A program made the position numbers and the translations under genes. The notes beneath the pieces were generated by a model. The model saw only the letters and a program-made list of their open reading frames with translations, was not told where the DNA came from and made no database searches. Below, in pieces: positions 9,801-16,009 of a stretch of 20,413 bases of DNA (its first letter is position 1; each line of letters opens with the position of its first letter). Location of the stretch: IMG/VR virus record IMGVR_UViG_3300006128_000080, positions 1 to 20,413 of that record. One strand, written 5' to 3'. The DNA comes from a virus.

Positions 9801-12800
9801 AACAACTACTCAACTGCAAACATAATTGTAAATCTTGCAGTGACCGGCAACACCACCACTTCAAATGTGTATAATGCCAGCAATATTTTTAGTTCGTCAA
9901 CCAACTTATTCTCTAACAGAAACAATGCAACTGTGTACCCTGCAGATTTACCTTCTCCAGGGTATGTCAATACCAACGACGTTGACCTAGAAATTTTTGA
10001 CATGACTGCCAATATCAACATTACCAATGCAGTTATTGGTAACAAAATTTGGACTGCCAAAGATGTCAACGGAAATTGGAATGTGTATCGTGTAACAGAA
10101 ACTGCAAATCTATCTGCGATCAATCTAAGATACACACTGGATTCATATGCACAATTGACATTCAATAATCCACATAATTTATCAGTCAATGACTTTTTTA
10201 TATTAACCGGATTCAACAACAAATTTGACGGAACATATCGTGTAACAGCAACACCAACTCAACTGTCAGTTGTGATTGTGTTACAGAATCCTGCTGATCT
10301 AATTAAACTAAACAGCACAGTTTCTGGCAGCGGAAAAATATTTTTATTGAAATCGCTACTGCTGAATTCAATACATGCGGTGGATAGCATACGTCCGCCT
10401 AATAATTGGATCAATAATGATCGTGTATGGATCAGCAGCGCAACGCCAAACGGATGGGGAGTTTATTCATTCAACCGTCCCTGGGCAGCCAACACCAGCG
10501 TGACAGTGACTGCTAACACTGTGGTGGCAAACACACAGTTTGGATCAGCAGTGGCAATCAGCACAGATGAAAAGTGGTTGTATGTTGGCAATCCTGGAAC
10601 CAAAACAGTACAGGTATTTGCCAATATTGGATACACCTACTCGGCCAACATCACAATCAGTAATGCAGCGCCTGGCTTTGGCACCACACTAGATACTCAA
10701 GGAAGTATTCTAGCAGTGGGCGCACCAGCATCGGGCAATGTACAAATTTATCAACACACTGGCGGTGCTTATGTGTGGATGCAGACTTTGACAGGAACCG
10801 GAAGTAATAAATTTGGTTCAAGTATAACTCTAAGTCGAGACGCACATTGGTTGTACGTTGGCGAGCCTGGCGGCAACAATGTGTATGCCTACTGGACTCA
10901 GCAAACTAGTGGAGCCAATGTGAACTATTCGCTTGTGACCGGAATCAATTTGGCCACAGGTGGTGCATTTGGATCTAGTGTTCGAACTGCTCAAAATGGT
11001 AATCTTGTCATTGTGGGCGCACCCTCAGCAACTAATCAAGTGCCCGGTAACGGAAACGTTTATGTTTACTCACAGACTGCAAATGTATTCACTCTAGTGC
11101 AAACATTAACAAGTCAATTCAAGGGCACTAACTCGGCATTTGGTACCAGTATAGCAATTGATCAGCTGGGCGGAAATCTATTTGTGGGTATACCAAACAG
11201 TCAAGCATCGCCTTACCGCAATGGATTAGTTGAACGCTACGTACTCGCCAGTGGAACCTACAGTTATGCCGGCAACATTGCTCACCCCGATTCCGCAGTT
11301 GGCTCATTTGGAACAGTCATGAGCATCACTGCTGATGCTCAAGTGTTGGCAGTATCAGGACAAGGTAGCAGCACCGAGGAAGATACTGTATTTGACAACA
11401 ATACCACAGTGATTGATGAAGGATCAACCAAGTTTGTAGAATTAGTTCCCAGCAGTGGCGCAGTATACATGCTGGAGCCCTTGTACGATCAAACACAATC
11501 GAATGATATAGGACAGTATTCATTTACACAATATCTCAGCGGGCGTGTCAGTACAGGAGATAATTTTGGTAGCAGTATTGCTACCACTAGAGACTTGGTC
11601 ATGGTAGGAGCCAGTGGCGCCAACAATGCAGCCGGTGTAGCGCACATTTACAACAATCCTGCACAGGCAACATCGTGGACACTGACAAGACAACAACAAC
11701 CCGCAGTTGATATATCCAGCATAAATCGTGCTTTTGTGTACAACAAAACAGACAACGTTATTCTTGGCGCTGTTGATTTTTTTGATCCTGCCAAAGGCAA
11801 AGTGTTAAACACTGTAGCAGTTGACATTGATTATCAATTGACTCATGATCCAGCACAATATAACGCTGGTACTGGAACTGTGATTGCTGACTATCACTGG
11901 GGCCCAGAGCAAGTTGGAAAAATTTGGTGGGATCTAGATGCAGTAAGATACATCAATTACGAACAAGACAGTTTGATTTACCGATTGAATTCATGGGGTA
12001 GAACTTTTACTGGCAGTCAAATTTTGGTGTACGAGTGGGTAGAAAGCTCAACACCGCCCAGTCAGTATACCGGTGATGGCGTACCAGCCTTTAGCGACGA
12101 CAGTGCTTACAGTACCTACGGGTATGTAAACAATGCTGGCGTGGTCAAATTAAAATACTACTTCTGGGTAAGAAACAAAACCAGTATAAATTCTGCGGCT
12201 GGCAAATCAAACAGCGTGTACAGTATTGCAGCAGCCATTGCCAATCCTCAAGCACAAGGAATACCTTATGCCACAGTGCTAAGAAATGACAGTGTGGCTC
12301 TCTACAATGTCAATGGGTTATTGACTGGTCAAAACAGTGTGTTGCACATAAGCAGCAAGAGCACAAATGCAAAATTGATACACAGCGAGTATGCATTGGT
12401 ACAAGAAGGCAATCCGCTAAGTGCCATACCAACTTTCATTGAACGCAAATTGGTTGACAGTTTGTCAGGGCAGGACAGTGCCGGAAACGCAGTACCTGAT
12501 CCCAATCTAACCTTGGCACAGAGCTACGGCATACAGATACGTCCGCGCCAAAGCATGTTTGTTAATAGACAACTGGCCATTGCCAATTATATTTCGTTTG
12601 TTAATACCAAGTTGTTGTCATATCCAATTGTACAACGCAAGATAATGACAACCTTGAACAGCCAAGAAGCAGTTCCTTTGGCAACATCAGGCGCTTACAA
12701 CAAGACTGTAACCACTTATGCTGAATTGGGCTATGTGAACACTGTGGGACTGTTGACTGGATACGCAGTTCTAGTAGAATCTGATGTGACCAATCTTGGT

Positions 12801-15308
12801 AAATGGGCAATTTATACTTGGTCTGGCTCTAGCTGGGCCGTTACTCGTGTACAGAGTTATAGAACTAATCTATATTGGACTTATACTGATTGGTACCAGG
12901 CCGGATACGACTATACTGTGGCTCCGTATTTGACTGTGGACAACAATCTTGAACTGGGCAAACAGACCTTAGTGGCCAATACCTATGTAAAAGTGTTGGA
13001 CAACGGCAACGGAGAATTTGTTGTCTATTATGTGGATAGCACATTGACTAAAAATGTTGTGGGAATACAAAACGGAACAGTACAGTTTTCAACTGGAACT
13101 ATTCCGTCAATTGAAATGCGTCAATTGGCCTTGGCCATACAAAACGATTTGTTCATTGATGATTTATCTTCGTACTACAATCAATTGTTCTTTACCATGA
13201 TCAAGTACGTGTTGACCGAACAAAAGAATCTTGATTGGGTATTCAAGACCAATTTCTTGAGTGTGACTCAACGTATTCGTGCCTTGGCACAATTTCCAAG
13301 TTATATTGCTGACAACCAAGAGTACTATCTGGACTATATCAAAGAAGTCAAACCCTACCGAACAGTTGTTAGACAGTTTGTGGTAGATTACCAAGGTAAT
13401 GATCAATACGGCGGAGACATGAGCGACTTTGATTTGCCACCTTATTGGGATGCCAATCTACAACTGTATCGTAGCCCCAATGGTGAACAAGCGTCAGATG
13501 CCTCCGCACTCACTAACGGACAATACAGTCAATGGACTAACAATTACACCTACAAAGTGGTTGATGTTGCTATTGAAAAGGCTGGTACTGGTTTTACTTT
13601 TGCACCAGCAATATCGTTTGAACCACCAAAATTTGCAAATGGCACACCCAACACCAGCGGTACCGCACAAGGTTACGCCACAATTGACGGAGTAGGTGGT
13701 ATAGCTTCTGTGGTCATTACCGATCCTGGATCGGGCTACACATTTAAACCAAATGTGATCATAAATGGTGTAGGTACCGGTGCTGGCGCTTACGCAGTAC
13801 TACGCAATGTGTATGATGGAAACAATAGCGGACACAATCTGGTACGCAGTTTATCAACCACAATCAAATTTGATCGTGTAAATTACACCAATGCCAACAC
13901 TTTTGTTACCTGGAACGATGTTGTTGCTGCAAACACCTATGCAGTTATACCTGCAAATACCATTCTGGTCAATAATTCAGAATTGTTTGCACTCACCAAC
14001 TCATATACATTTGACCCCACTGTACCGGCAACAACCTACTTTCCGTTGTCGACCACAACACCAGTGGCCTATGGTGATTTAAACAACGCCAATGATCGTA
14101 TTATTGCACAAAACGGCAACATTGATTTGGCTTATACACAATTGGGCTTGGATTATCCTGGAATTGTTGTTGACGGTAATACGTTTGTGGGCAATGTGTA
14201 CGATACAACCATAAGCAGTGTGTACACTGACAGCTTGGGAGTAGATCCTGGCAGTATCAATATTGATGGCGGTCCTTATGTAGGCGTGTTTGAATCTTGG
14301 GCACCAGAAGAACTGGTACCTGGGCGCATGTTTGATAATTTAAATCTTACTGCATACGATACAAATGCCATATCTTTTAGAGCGTTCCAGACCATGAACG
14401 GCAATCTGCGTTATTATAGAATAGCCAGTTTGTACAGTAGCACATTATCGGCCAATCTAAACTCAACAGATACCACGATTGAAGTAACCAATGCTGGCGC
14501 ACTACCAGCACCCAGTGCGACCAACAACTTCCCGGGTGTGGTGTTTATCAATGGTGAAAAAATTACCTACTGGAGAAACTATGCTACAGAAACTCCAGTG
14601 GCCTGGGCTGCCAATTTGGTCCTAAACACAAGAACCTTGATCAGTTATTCCGGCAACACCTACATTACATTGGGCAACATATTTGAATATACCGGCAATA
14701 TTGCCAATGTTGTCAGCAATATTCAACAGGTAAGTACCAATACCCTGGCACAAATTCGCAGAGGCGCTGATGGAACTTATACTCCAGCAGTGCATGTGAC
14801 CGGTAGCCGAGTAGTTGATGGTAGTGCACAACAGTTGGTACCTACCAGTGATTTACAGTATGCCAATATTGGATCAAATGCCGTAACCTATAACGTTACA
14901 TCAAATGTTTCCTATGCTTTGCGATTGACTGCCAACATTTCGGCTAATGTGGGCGATTATATTACCCAACTGTTCACATCTAACAGCGCAGTTGCAGCCA
15001 ATGTTGTAGTGCTAGGCAATGTGGCCAATGTGGCAGTGGTACCAGTAAGTTTTATTTCAGGCAGTCTCGCAGTGTTGGCCAACACTGTAAAAATAAATCA
15101 AACAGCAGCAGGCGTGAGCACAGTGTCAATTGCCAAATTGGGCATGGTCAACACCGCAGGCAACGTGACAATTGCGGCCAATACTGTACTGGCCAAGAGC
15201 AACATTTGGTATAATCCTGGACTGAGCCTGGATTCAAGCACTACAGGACCAGCATTATTCCTATCAAGCACACCAGGATTTACTCCTACACCAGGAACTA
15301 CGCCATGA
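3870..15308 (+). CDS. Giant mosaic virion protein in the gp7 (baseplate wedge) position
   Basis: One uninterrupted frame encodes 3812 residues. AGGA at 3858-3861 precedes the ATG by eight bases, and the start overlaps the gp6-like stop. Lying directly after gp6 places it where T4 has gp7 (1032 residues, a wedge protein that reaches outward to fibre proteins). Marine T4-like phages carry comparably large proteins here, some annotated as VrlC-like. Recognisable phage-type stretches are 'DYNFDGHFDYDKF' (about residue 115), 'DHNPWSRYNRWFHKDV' (about 525) and 'TPWEMLGFGAEPTWWQKRYG' (about 1290). Inserted modules are a cupredoxin-like domain (about 164-265), a W/Y carbohydrate-binding-like module (1804-1840), a seven-bladed FG-GAP-like propeller (about 2224-2595), GTGFT/GSGYT repeats (about 3230-3311) and a 'GEKITY...RRGADGT' module (about 3518-3655). 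There is no signal peptide or membrane segment. The stop shares ATGA with the next start. Virion role is probable; gp7 equivalence rests on position, not on visible sequence identity. Confidence 0.85.
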   Translation: MPIRNTINLLPEAFRSTTNQRFLGATVDHLTAESANVPVNGYIGRTFAPTYKPGDNYVPEASALKTNYQLEPSVVIRDKNGNVILNSDYIELLQNIANNGGNSRLQQRLFESQDYNFDGHFDYDKFVNHNNYYWMPSGPDSVTVSANQTPYVANYTVTRDTNVGGYTFSGLGGHPNTQISLARGGTYTFNVDQPGNQFWIQSEPGVRGVDSKVNTINTRDVFGVKNNGTDNGTITFNVPLADAQDFYTGLVNKDTVNAAVTFRYTDIQNQLLSTFLTQFPEGLDGINSQLNNKTFIFINNDLDDSYWTTPALPDSFVPPDSYVASSISPGDVIGYPATLEVPPYLYAPRTSVWQITLVPSGNDYLIQIKPTTLVSSLQKVSIGSGATYASNQFWLNNNYAYNIVPLITATTNYLYYQDSNNPDFVGEIKIVDNTAVPINVTNDIIGRRSYTSPNGVIFTNGLKVFFDTSVVPASYASGTYYVEGVGTAITLVPISQLVVPEAIGQNIATTPEYVTINRASQDHNPWSRYNRWFHKDVLTATAKYNNAASVDYGPNIAARRAIIEFEPNLQLFNFGVQGKSWVNVLTTSATNAFATIEGQTSYTLDGVALTTGMRVIFANDYDPNVTNTICQVDIETIGGQSFLRLIPTSDDPVQAGENVLATSGIHAGVSYWFNGLSWTQSQQKTTINQAPLFDLVDANGYSFGDTTVYPNTTFAGTPFFGYAVGTGTNDSVLGFPLVYQNFNNIGDIVFVNYYDNTDTKYPLNQFTYTTNINTGTTANISYNSGYLAKNSGLSTPTKLNNWIATVESTKQYQIISKTYEGYVLDISGTNYPFIQIDILPDAEKTIPYIKVYVNNTLQTIDQYSITNFGVYPVVIFKSTVAMGDKIDVAVYNAGTASGLGYYQVPQNLDFNTLNNNFTTITLGQVRNHYYKLIENTNVGTINIPVQDNYIKAKGGTLLQHSSPLVYAMTFMADPVVNFKNGLDLARKEYSKFKNKFISLCSTLGTLKHSDPVSGVDTILKNINSAKNSSFPWYYSDMVPQGGEYNTTTYTVLNARQLQYEIKSIFNNTVLSNRAVIIYYTPANTTATRQLTFGKDYTFSQVIPAVLFDITLTVGDTISIRDYITTDGNYVPETPTKLGLYPKTVPVKYLDSTYIKPTYVIRGHDGSLTPAYNDFRDDYLLELELRIYNNIKTNYNKNFINLYDTIPGKFRRTDYAIAEWNRVLTQNFLSWVGINNIDYTTNKWYNANNPWTWNYTKFLDVTATTSNASYLSGSWRAVYQYWYDTDTPHLTPWEMLGFGAEPTWWQKRYGPAPYTSGNLVLWEDLAAGYVWNNGDSYTDSRFVRPGLNKFIPSDLAGNLLDPTQIGLVKQVNNATASSNFAVGDQGPVETAWRRSSDYPFAVQHAMAFTRPAQYFATQIDTSRFSINPITGQFSNSANQKITPSALVVNGDTVSVPGSVLRSSGYLNWIIDNIKNLGIDPVAKLNTYFANFNVQLAYKVSGFTDQNLITVTAEQTSPGSTNASIIIPQENYKVYLGQPVSRGSITYSAVIVTKTAAGYSVSGYDTVNPFFVVVPSAANNNTSTITVNGVDIKVYRDGNGKFYNVPYGTTIPTEQQLVDFLVSYQRYLVYSGFTFDIFDNDLNQMRDWLLSAREFLFWSQQNWGPGTLLVLSPVLDTIKVKSQGVIIGEVTNTPGGSRIIDTNFSPIKSSSFNILRNDFPSGPEYNQFSLQVVDGKSVIGFASLNLVQYQNTLIFDNVDDFGDIIYVPEQGTRQYRLKLNGTKTGQWDGAFAPTGYVYSNPTINSWQPGTDYKQGDIVLYNNSYYTAPTNIVATQTFALSNWTRIPASSIQKGLLPSFAHNAQVFQNIYDVDRPPEDHNYQIFSAGLIGFRERPFLSNLGLNVSTQTKFYQGYISQKGTANAIEALTKATFDNVNGTINTYEEWAFQVGRYGDINNNLYTEFVLDQSVFSSNPVALLLTNNYSTANIIVNLAVTGNTTTSNVYNASNIFSSSTNLFSNRNNATVYPADLPSPGYVNTNDVDLEIFDMTANINITNAVIGNKIWTAKDVNGNWNVYRVTETANLSAINLRYTLDSYAQLTFNNPHNLSVNDFFILTGFNNKFDGTYRVTATPTQLSVVIVLQNPADLIKLNSTVSGSGKIFLLKSLLLNSIHAVDSIRPPNNWINNDRVWISSATPNGWGVYSFNRPWAANTSVTVTANTVVANTQFGSAVAISTDEKWLYVGNPGTKTVQVFANIGYTYSANITISNAAPGFGTTLDTQGSILAVGAPASGNVQIYQHTGGAYVWMQTLTGTGSNKFGSSITLSRDAHWLYVGEPGGNNVYAYWTQQTSGANVNYSLVTGINLATGGAFGSSVRTAQNGNLVIVGAPSATNQVPGNGNVYVYSQTANVFTLVQTLTSQFKGTNSAFGTSIAIDQLGGNLFVGIPNSQASPYRNGLVERYVLASGTYSYAGNIAHPDSAVGSFGTVMSITADAQVLAVSGQGSSTEEDTVFDNNTTVIDEGSTKFVELVPSSGAVYMLEPLYDQTQSNDIGQYSFTQYLSGRVSTGDNFGSSIATTRDLVMVGASGANNAAGVAHIYNNPAQATSWTLTRQQQPAVDISSINRAFVYNKTDNVILGAVDFFDPAKGKVLNTVAVDIDYQLTHDPAQYNAGTGTVIADYHWGPEQVGKIWWDLDAVRYINYEQDSLIYRLNSWGRTFTGSQILVYEWVESSTPPSQYTGDGVPAFSDDSAYSTYGYVNNAGVVKLKYYFWVRNKTSINSAAGKSNSVYSIAAAIANPQAQGIPYATVLRNDSVALYNVNGLLTGQNSVLHISSKSTNAKLIHSEYALVQEGNPLSAIPTFIERKLVDSLSGQDSAGNAVPDPNLTLAQSYGIQIRPRQSMFVNRQLAIANYISFVNTKLLSYPIVQRKIMTTLNSQEAVPLATSGAYNKTVTTYAELGYVNTVGLLTGYAVLVESDVTNLGKWAIYTWSGSSWAVTRVQSYRTNLYWTYTDWYQAGYDYTVAPYLTVDNNLELGKQTLVANTYVKVLDNGNGEFVVYYVDSTLTKNVVGIQNGTVQFSTGTIPSIEMRQLALAIQNDLFIDDLSSYYNQLFFTMIKYVLTEQKNLDWVFKTNFLSVTQRIRALAQFPSYIADNQEYYLDYIKEVKPYRTVVRQFVVDYQGNDQYGGDMSDFDLPPYWDANLQLYRSPNGEQASDASALTNGQYSQWTNNYTYKVVDVAIEKAGTGFTFAPAISFEPPKFANGTPNTSGTAQGYATIDGVGGIASVVITDPGSGYTFKPNVIINGVGTGAGAYAVLRNVYDGNNSGHNLVRSLSTTIKFDRVNYTNANTFVTWNDVVAANTYAVIPANTILVNNSELFALTNSYTFDPTVPATTYFPLSTTTPVAYGDLNNANDRIIAQNGNIDLAYTQLGLDYPGIVVDGNTFVGNVYDTTISSVYTDSLGVDPGSINIDGGPYVGVFESWAPEELVPGRMFDNLNLTAYDTNAISFRAFQTMNGNLRYYRIASLYSSTLSANLNSTDTTIEVTNAGALPAPSATNNFPGVVFINGEKITYWRNYATETPVAWAANLVLNTRTLISYSGNTYITLGNIFEYTGNIANVVSNIQQVSTNTLAQIRRGADGTYTPAVHVTGSRVVDGSAQQLVPTSDLQYANIGSNAVTYNVTSNVSYALRLTANISANVGDYITQLFTSNSAVAANVVVLGNVANVAVVPVSFISGSLAVLANTVKINQTAAGVSTVSIAKLGMVNTAGNVTIAANTVLAKSNIWYNPGLSLDSSTTGPALFLSSTPGFTPTPGTTP
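4359..4665 (+). other. Cupredoxin-like beta domain inside the giant protein, metal ligands apparently lost
   Basis: Residues about 164-265 show the order seen in cupredoxin-like domains of marine phage and bacterial proteins. First comes an 'LARGGTYTFNV' strand, then 'QPGNQFWIQS', then a loop, 'KNNGTDNGTITFNVP' and a last strand. In copper-binding relatives the second element is usually 'GHPFWI' and the last loop holds Cys/His. Here these positions read 'GNQFWI' and 'FYTGLVNKDTV', so the expected His and Cys ligands are missing. The fold is probable from the motif order. The domain is likely structural and not redox-active. Confidence 0.55.
9279..9389 (+). other. Small CBM5/12-like (chitin-binding-type) module inside the giant protein
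   Basis: Residues 1804-1840 follow the spacing typical of CBM5/12 domains: W1804, then 'GTDYKQGDIVLYNNSYYTA', a loop, and W1840. The Trp, Tyr, Gly-Asp, Val, paired Tyr and final Trp are the residues that build this small fold and often its sugar-binding face. Such modules occur in chitinases and in phage tail proteins. Sugar binding is inference from the pattern alone. Confidence 0.5.
10539..11655 (+). repeat. Seven FG-GAP-like repeats, predicted beta-propeller, inside the giant protein
   Basis: Seven repeats begin with Phe-Gly at residues 2224, 2270, 2315, 2367, 2424, 2480 and 2566. Each continues as 'FGSS/FGTS' plus a hydrophobic strand, then a second strand of the 'LYVGNPG', 'LAVGAP', 'VIVGAP' or 'VMVGASG' type, and a third ending 'VQVF', 'VQIY', 'VYAY', 'VYVY' or 'AHIY'. 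This is the pattern of FG-GAP or integrin-alpha-like propellers. Spacings are 46, 45, 52, 57, 56 and 86 residues. Blade six holds an acidic insertion of about 30 residues after 'SGQGSSTEED'. The Ca-binding DxDxDG loop found in many FG-GAP proteins is absent. Seven repeats match a closed seven-bladed propeller. Confidence 0.75.
13557..13802 (+). repeat. Paired GTGFT/GSGYT repeats near the C-terminus of the giant protein
   Basis: Residues about 3230-3311 hold two copies of a beta unit. Copy one reads 'VAIEKAGTGFTFAPAISF' and is followed by a 'TSGTAQGYATI' segment. Copy two reads 'VVITDPGSGYTFKPNVIING' followed by 'VGTGAGAYAVL'. This 'I...G.GYT..P.V...G.G.GA.A' unit recurs in tail and fibre proteins of marine phages. 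It is probably a structural stalk or capping element. Confidence 0.55.
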
Positions 15309-16003
15309 TAAATACTGACAACACACCCAATTTAGAGGAAAAACCCGTGGAAAAATCAACTCACCCTGCTCCAAACGAAGATAGCGGAATATACGTTAGG
15401 GGACATGTCAAGATCACTGATGTAACTGATCCTGATAATCCGGTAATCATCCGCGACAAGTTCAATGCCATACACTACGAGAACTTCAGTCAGGCTCTTG
15501 CCTGGAGTATTGCCAACAAAGGCGAGAATTTTATATATGAAATGACCTTTGGCAATGGCGGCACATCAGTGGACCCTACCGGTATCATTACATATTTGCC
15601 CACAAACACCACAGGGCAAAACGCCAATTTGTACAATCCCACCTACAGCAAGATTGTGGACAACACCAGTGTGGCCAATCTTGATCCTATCAACAACAAA
15701 ATGACTGTGACGCATATTCCGGGCACAGTGTATACTGACATTTTGGTCAGTTGTTTGTTGGATTACGGCGAGCCAAATGGACAAGCCAACTTTGATAACA
15801 GTTCTGACATCAATGGTCAATATGTATTTGACGAGTTGGGACTACGTGGACGCAGTGTTGACCAATCAGTTGGATTGACCAGCACCGGTCTTTTGCTCAC
15901 ACACGTGGTATTCATGCCAGTTCAAAAATCACTCAATAGATTAATTCAAATTGACTATACAGTAAGAGTTCAAACACTAACAAACCTAAGTTCGAACGGA
16001 TAA
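15305..16003 (+). CDS. Conserved phage structural protein, baseplate/fibre junction (function unknown)
   Basis: The protein has 232 residues from ATG 15305, or 218 from GTG 15347. The ATG start overlaps the giant gene's stop (ATGA); the GTG has the better Shine-Dalgarno, so the start is undecided. The first 25 residues are polar and acidic. A beta-rich body follows with 'NAIHYENFSQALAWSIANKG', 'YEMTFGNGGTSVDPTGII', 'TDILVSCLLDYGEPNGQ', 'YVFDELGLRG' and a C-terminal 'QKSLNRLIQIDYTVRVQTL'. I recognise this style from structural proteins of marine T4-like phages ('EMxFGNGGTxVDPTGxI...VFDELGL...NRLIQIDYTxR'). It does not look like T4 gp8 or gp9, although it sits where T4 has those genes. There is no signal peptide or membrane segment. 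Its place between giant wedge protein and fibres suggests a connector or peripheral baseplate part, which is inference. Confidence 0.85.
   Translation: MINTDNTPNLEEKPVEKSTHPAPNEDSGIYVRGHVKITDVTDPDNPVIIRDKFNAIHYENFSQALAWSIANKGENFIYEMTFGNGGTSVDPTGIITYLPTNTTGQNANLYNPTYSKIVDNTSVANLDPINNKMTVTHIPGTVYTDILVSCLLDYGEPNGQANFDNSSDINGQYVFDELGLRGRSVDQSVGLTSTGLLLTHVVFMPVQKSLNRLIQIDYTVRVQTLTNLSSNG
15307..15314 (+). promoter_or_regulatory. Late promoter-like motif GATAAATA
   Basis: GATAAATA overlaps the end of the giant gene (stop TGA at 15306-15308) and the first possible ATG of the next gene (15305). It fits the NATAAATA late-promoter form and, like the motifs at 425 and 835, is followed by C. With T4 spacing, transcription would begin near 15320. 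That is downstream of the ATG at 15305 but upstream of the alternative GTG at 15347. It may drive the fibre genes separately from the baseplate genes. Confidence 0.45.
15334..15349 (+). promoter_or_regulatory. Shine-Dalgarno AGAGG with alternative in-frame GTG start
   Basis: AGAGG at 15334-15338 lies eight bases before an in-frame GTG at 15347. This is a better ribosome-binding context than that of the ATG at 15305, which overlaps the previous stop. Use of the GTG would remove 14 residues and would suit messages beginning at the GATAAATA motif just upstream. Confidence 0.4.
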
Positions 16004-16009
16004 TAAATT

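Noticed and set aside
9806-10222. 138-residue open frame on the - strand inside the giant gene
   Set aside because: It is a shadow of the real + frame, with no Shine-Dalgarno or family resemblance. Every supported gene here is on the + strand.
10539-11655. WD40 propeller
   Set aside because: The repeats lack Trp-Asp ends and the Gly-His signature. The Phe-Gly and VGxP pattern fits FG-GAP-like repeats instead.
15305-16003. Assignment of the 232-residue protein as T4 gp8
   Set aside because: Position would fit, but the visible sequence and length (T4 gp8 has 334 residues) do not resemble gp8.
16001-16009. AATAAATTA before the fibre gene as a further late promoter
   Set aside because: It differs from NATAAATA at the last base and is touching the ATG. 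A chance AT-rich junction is as likely.
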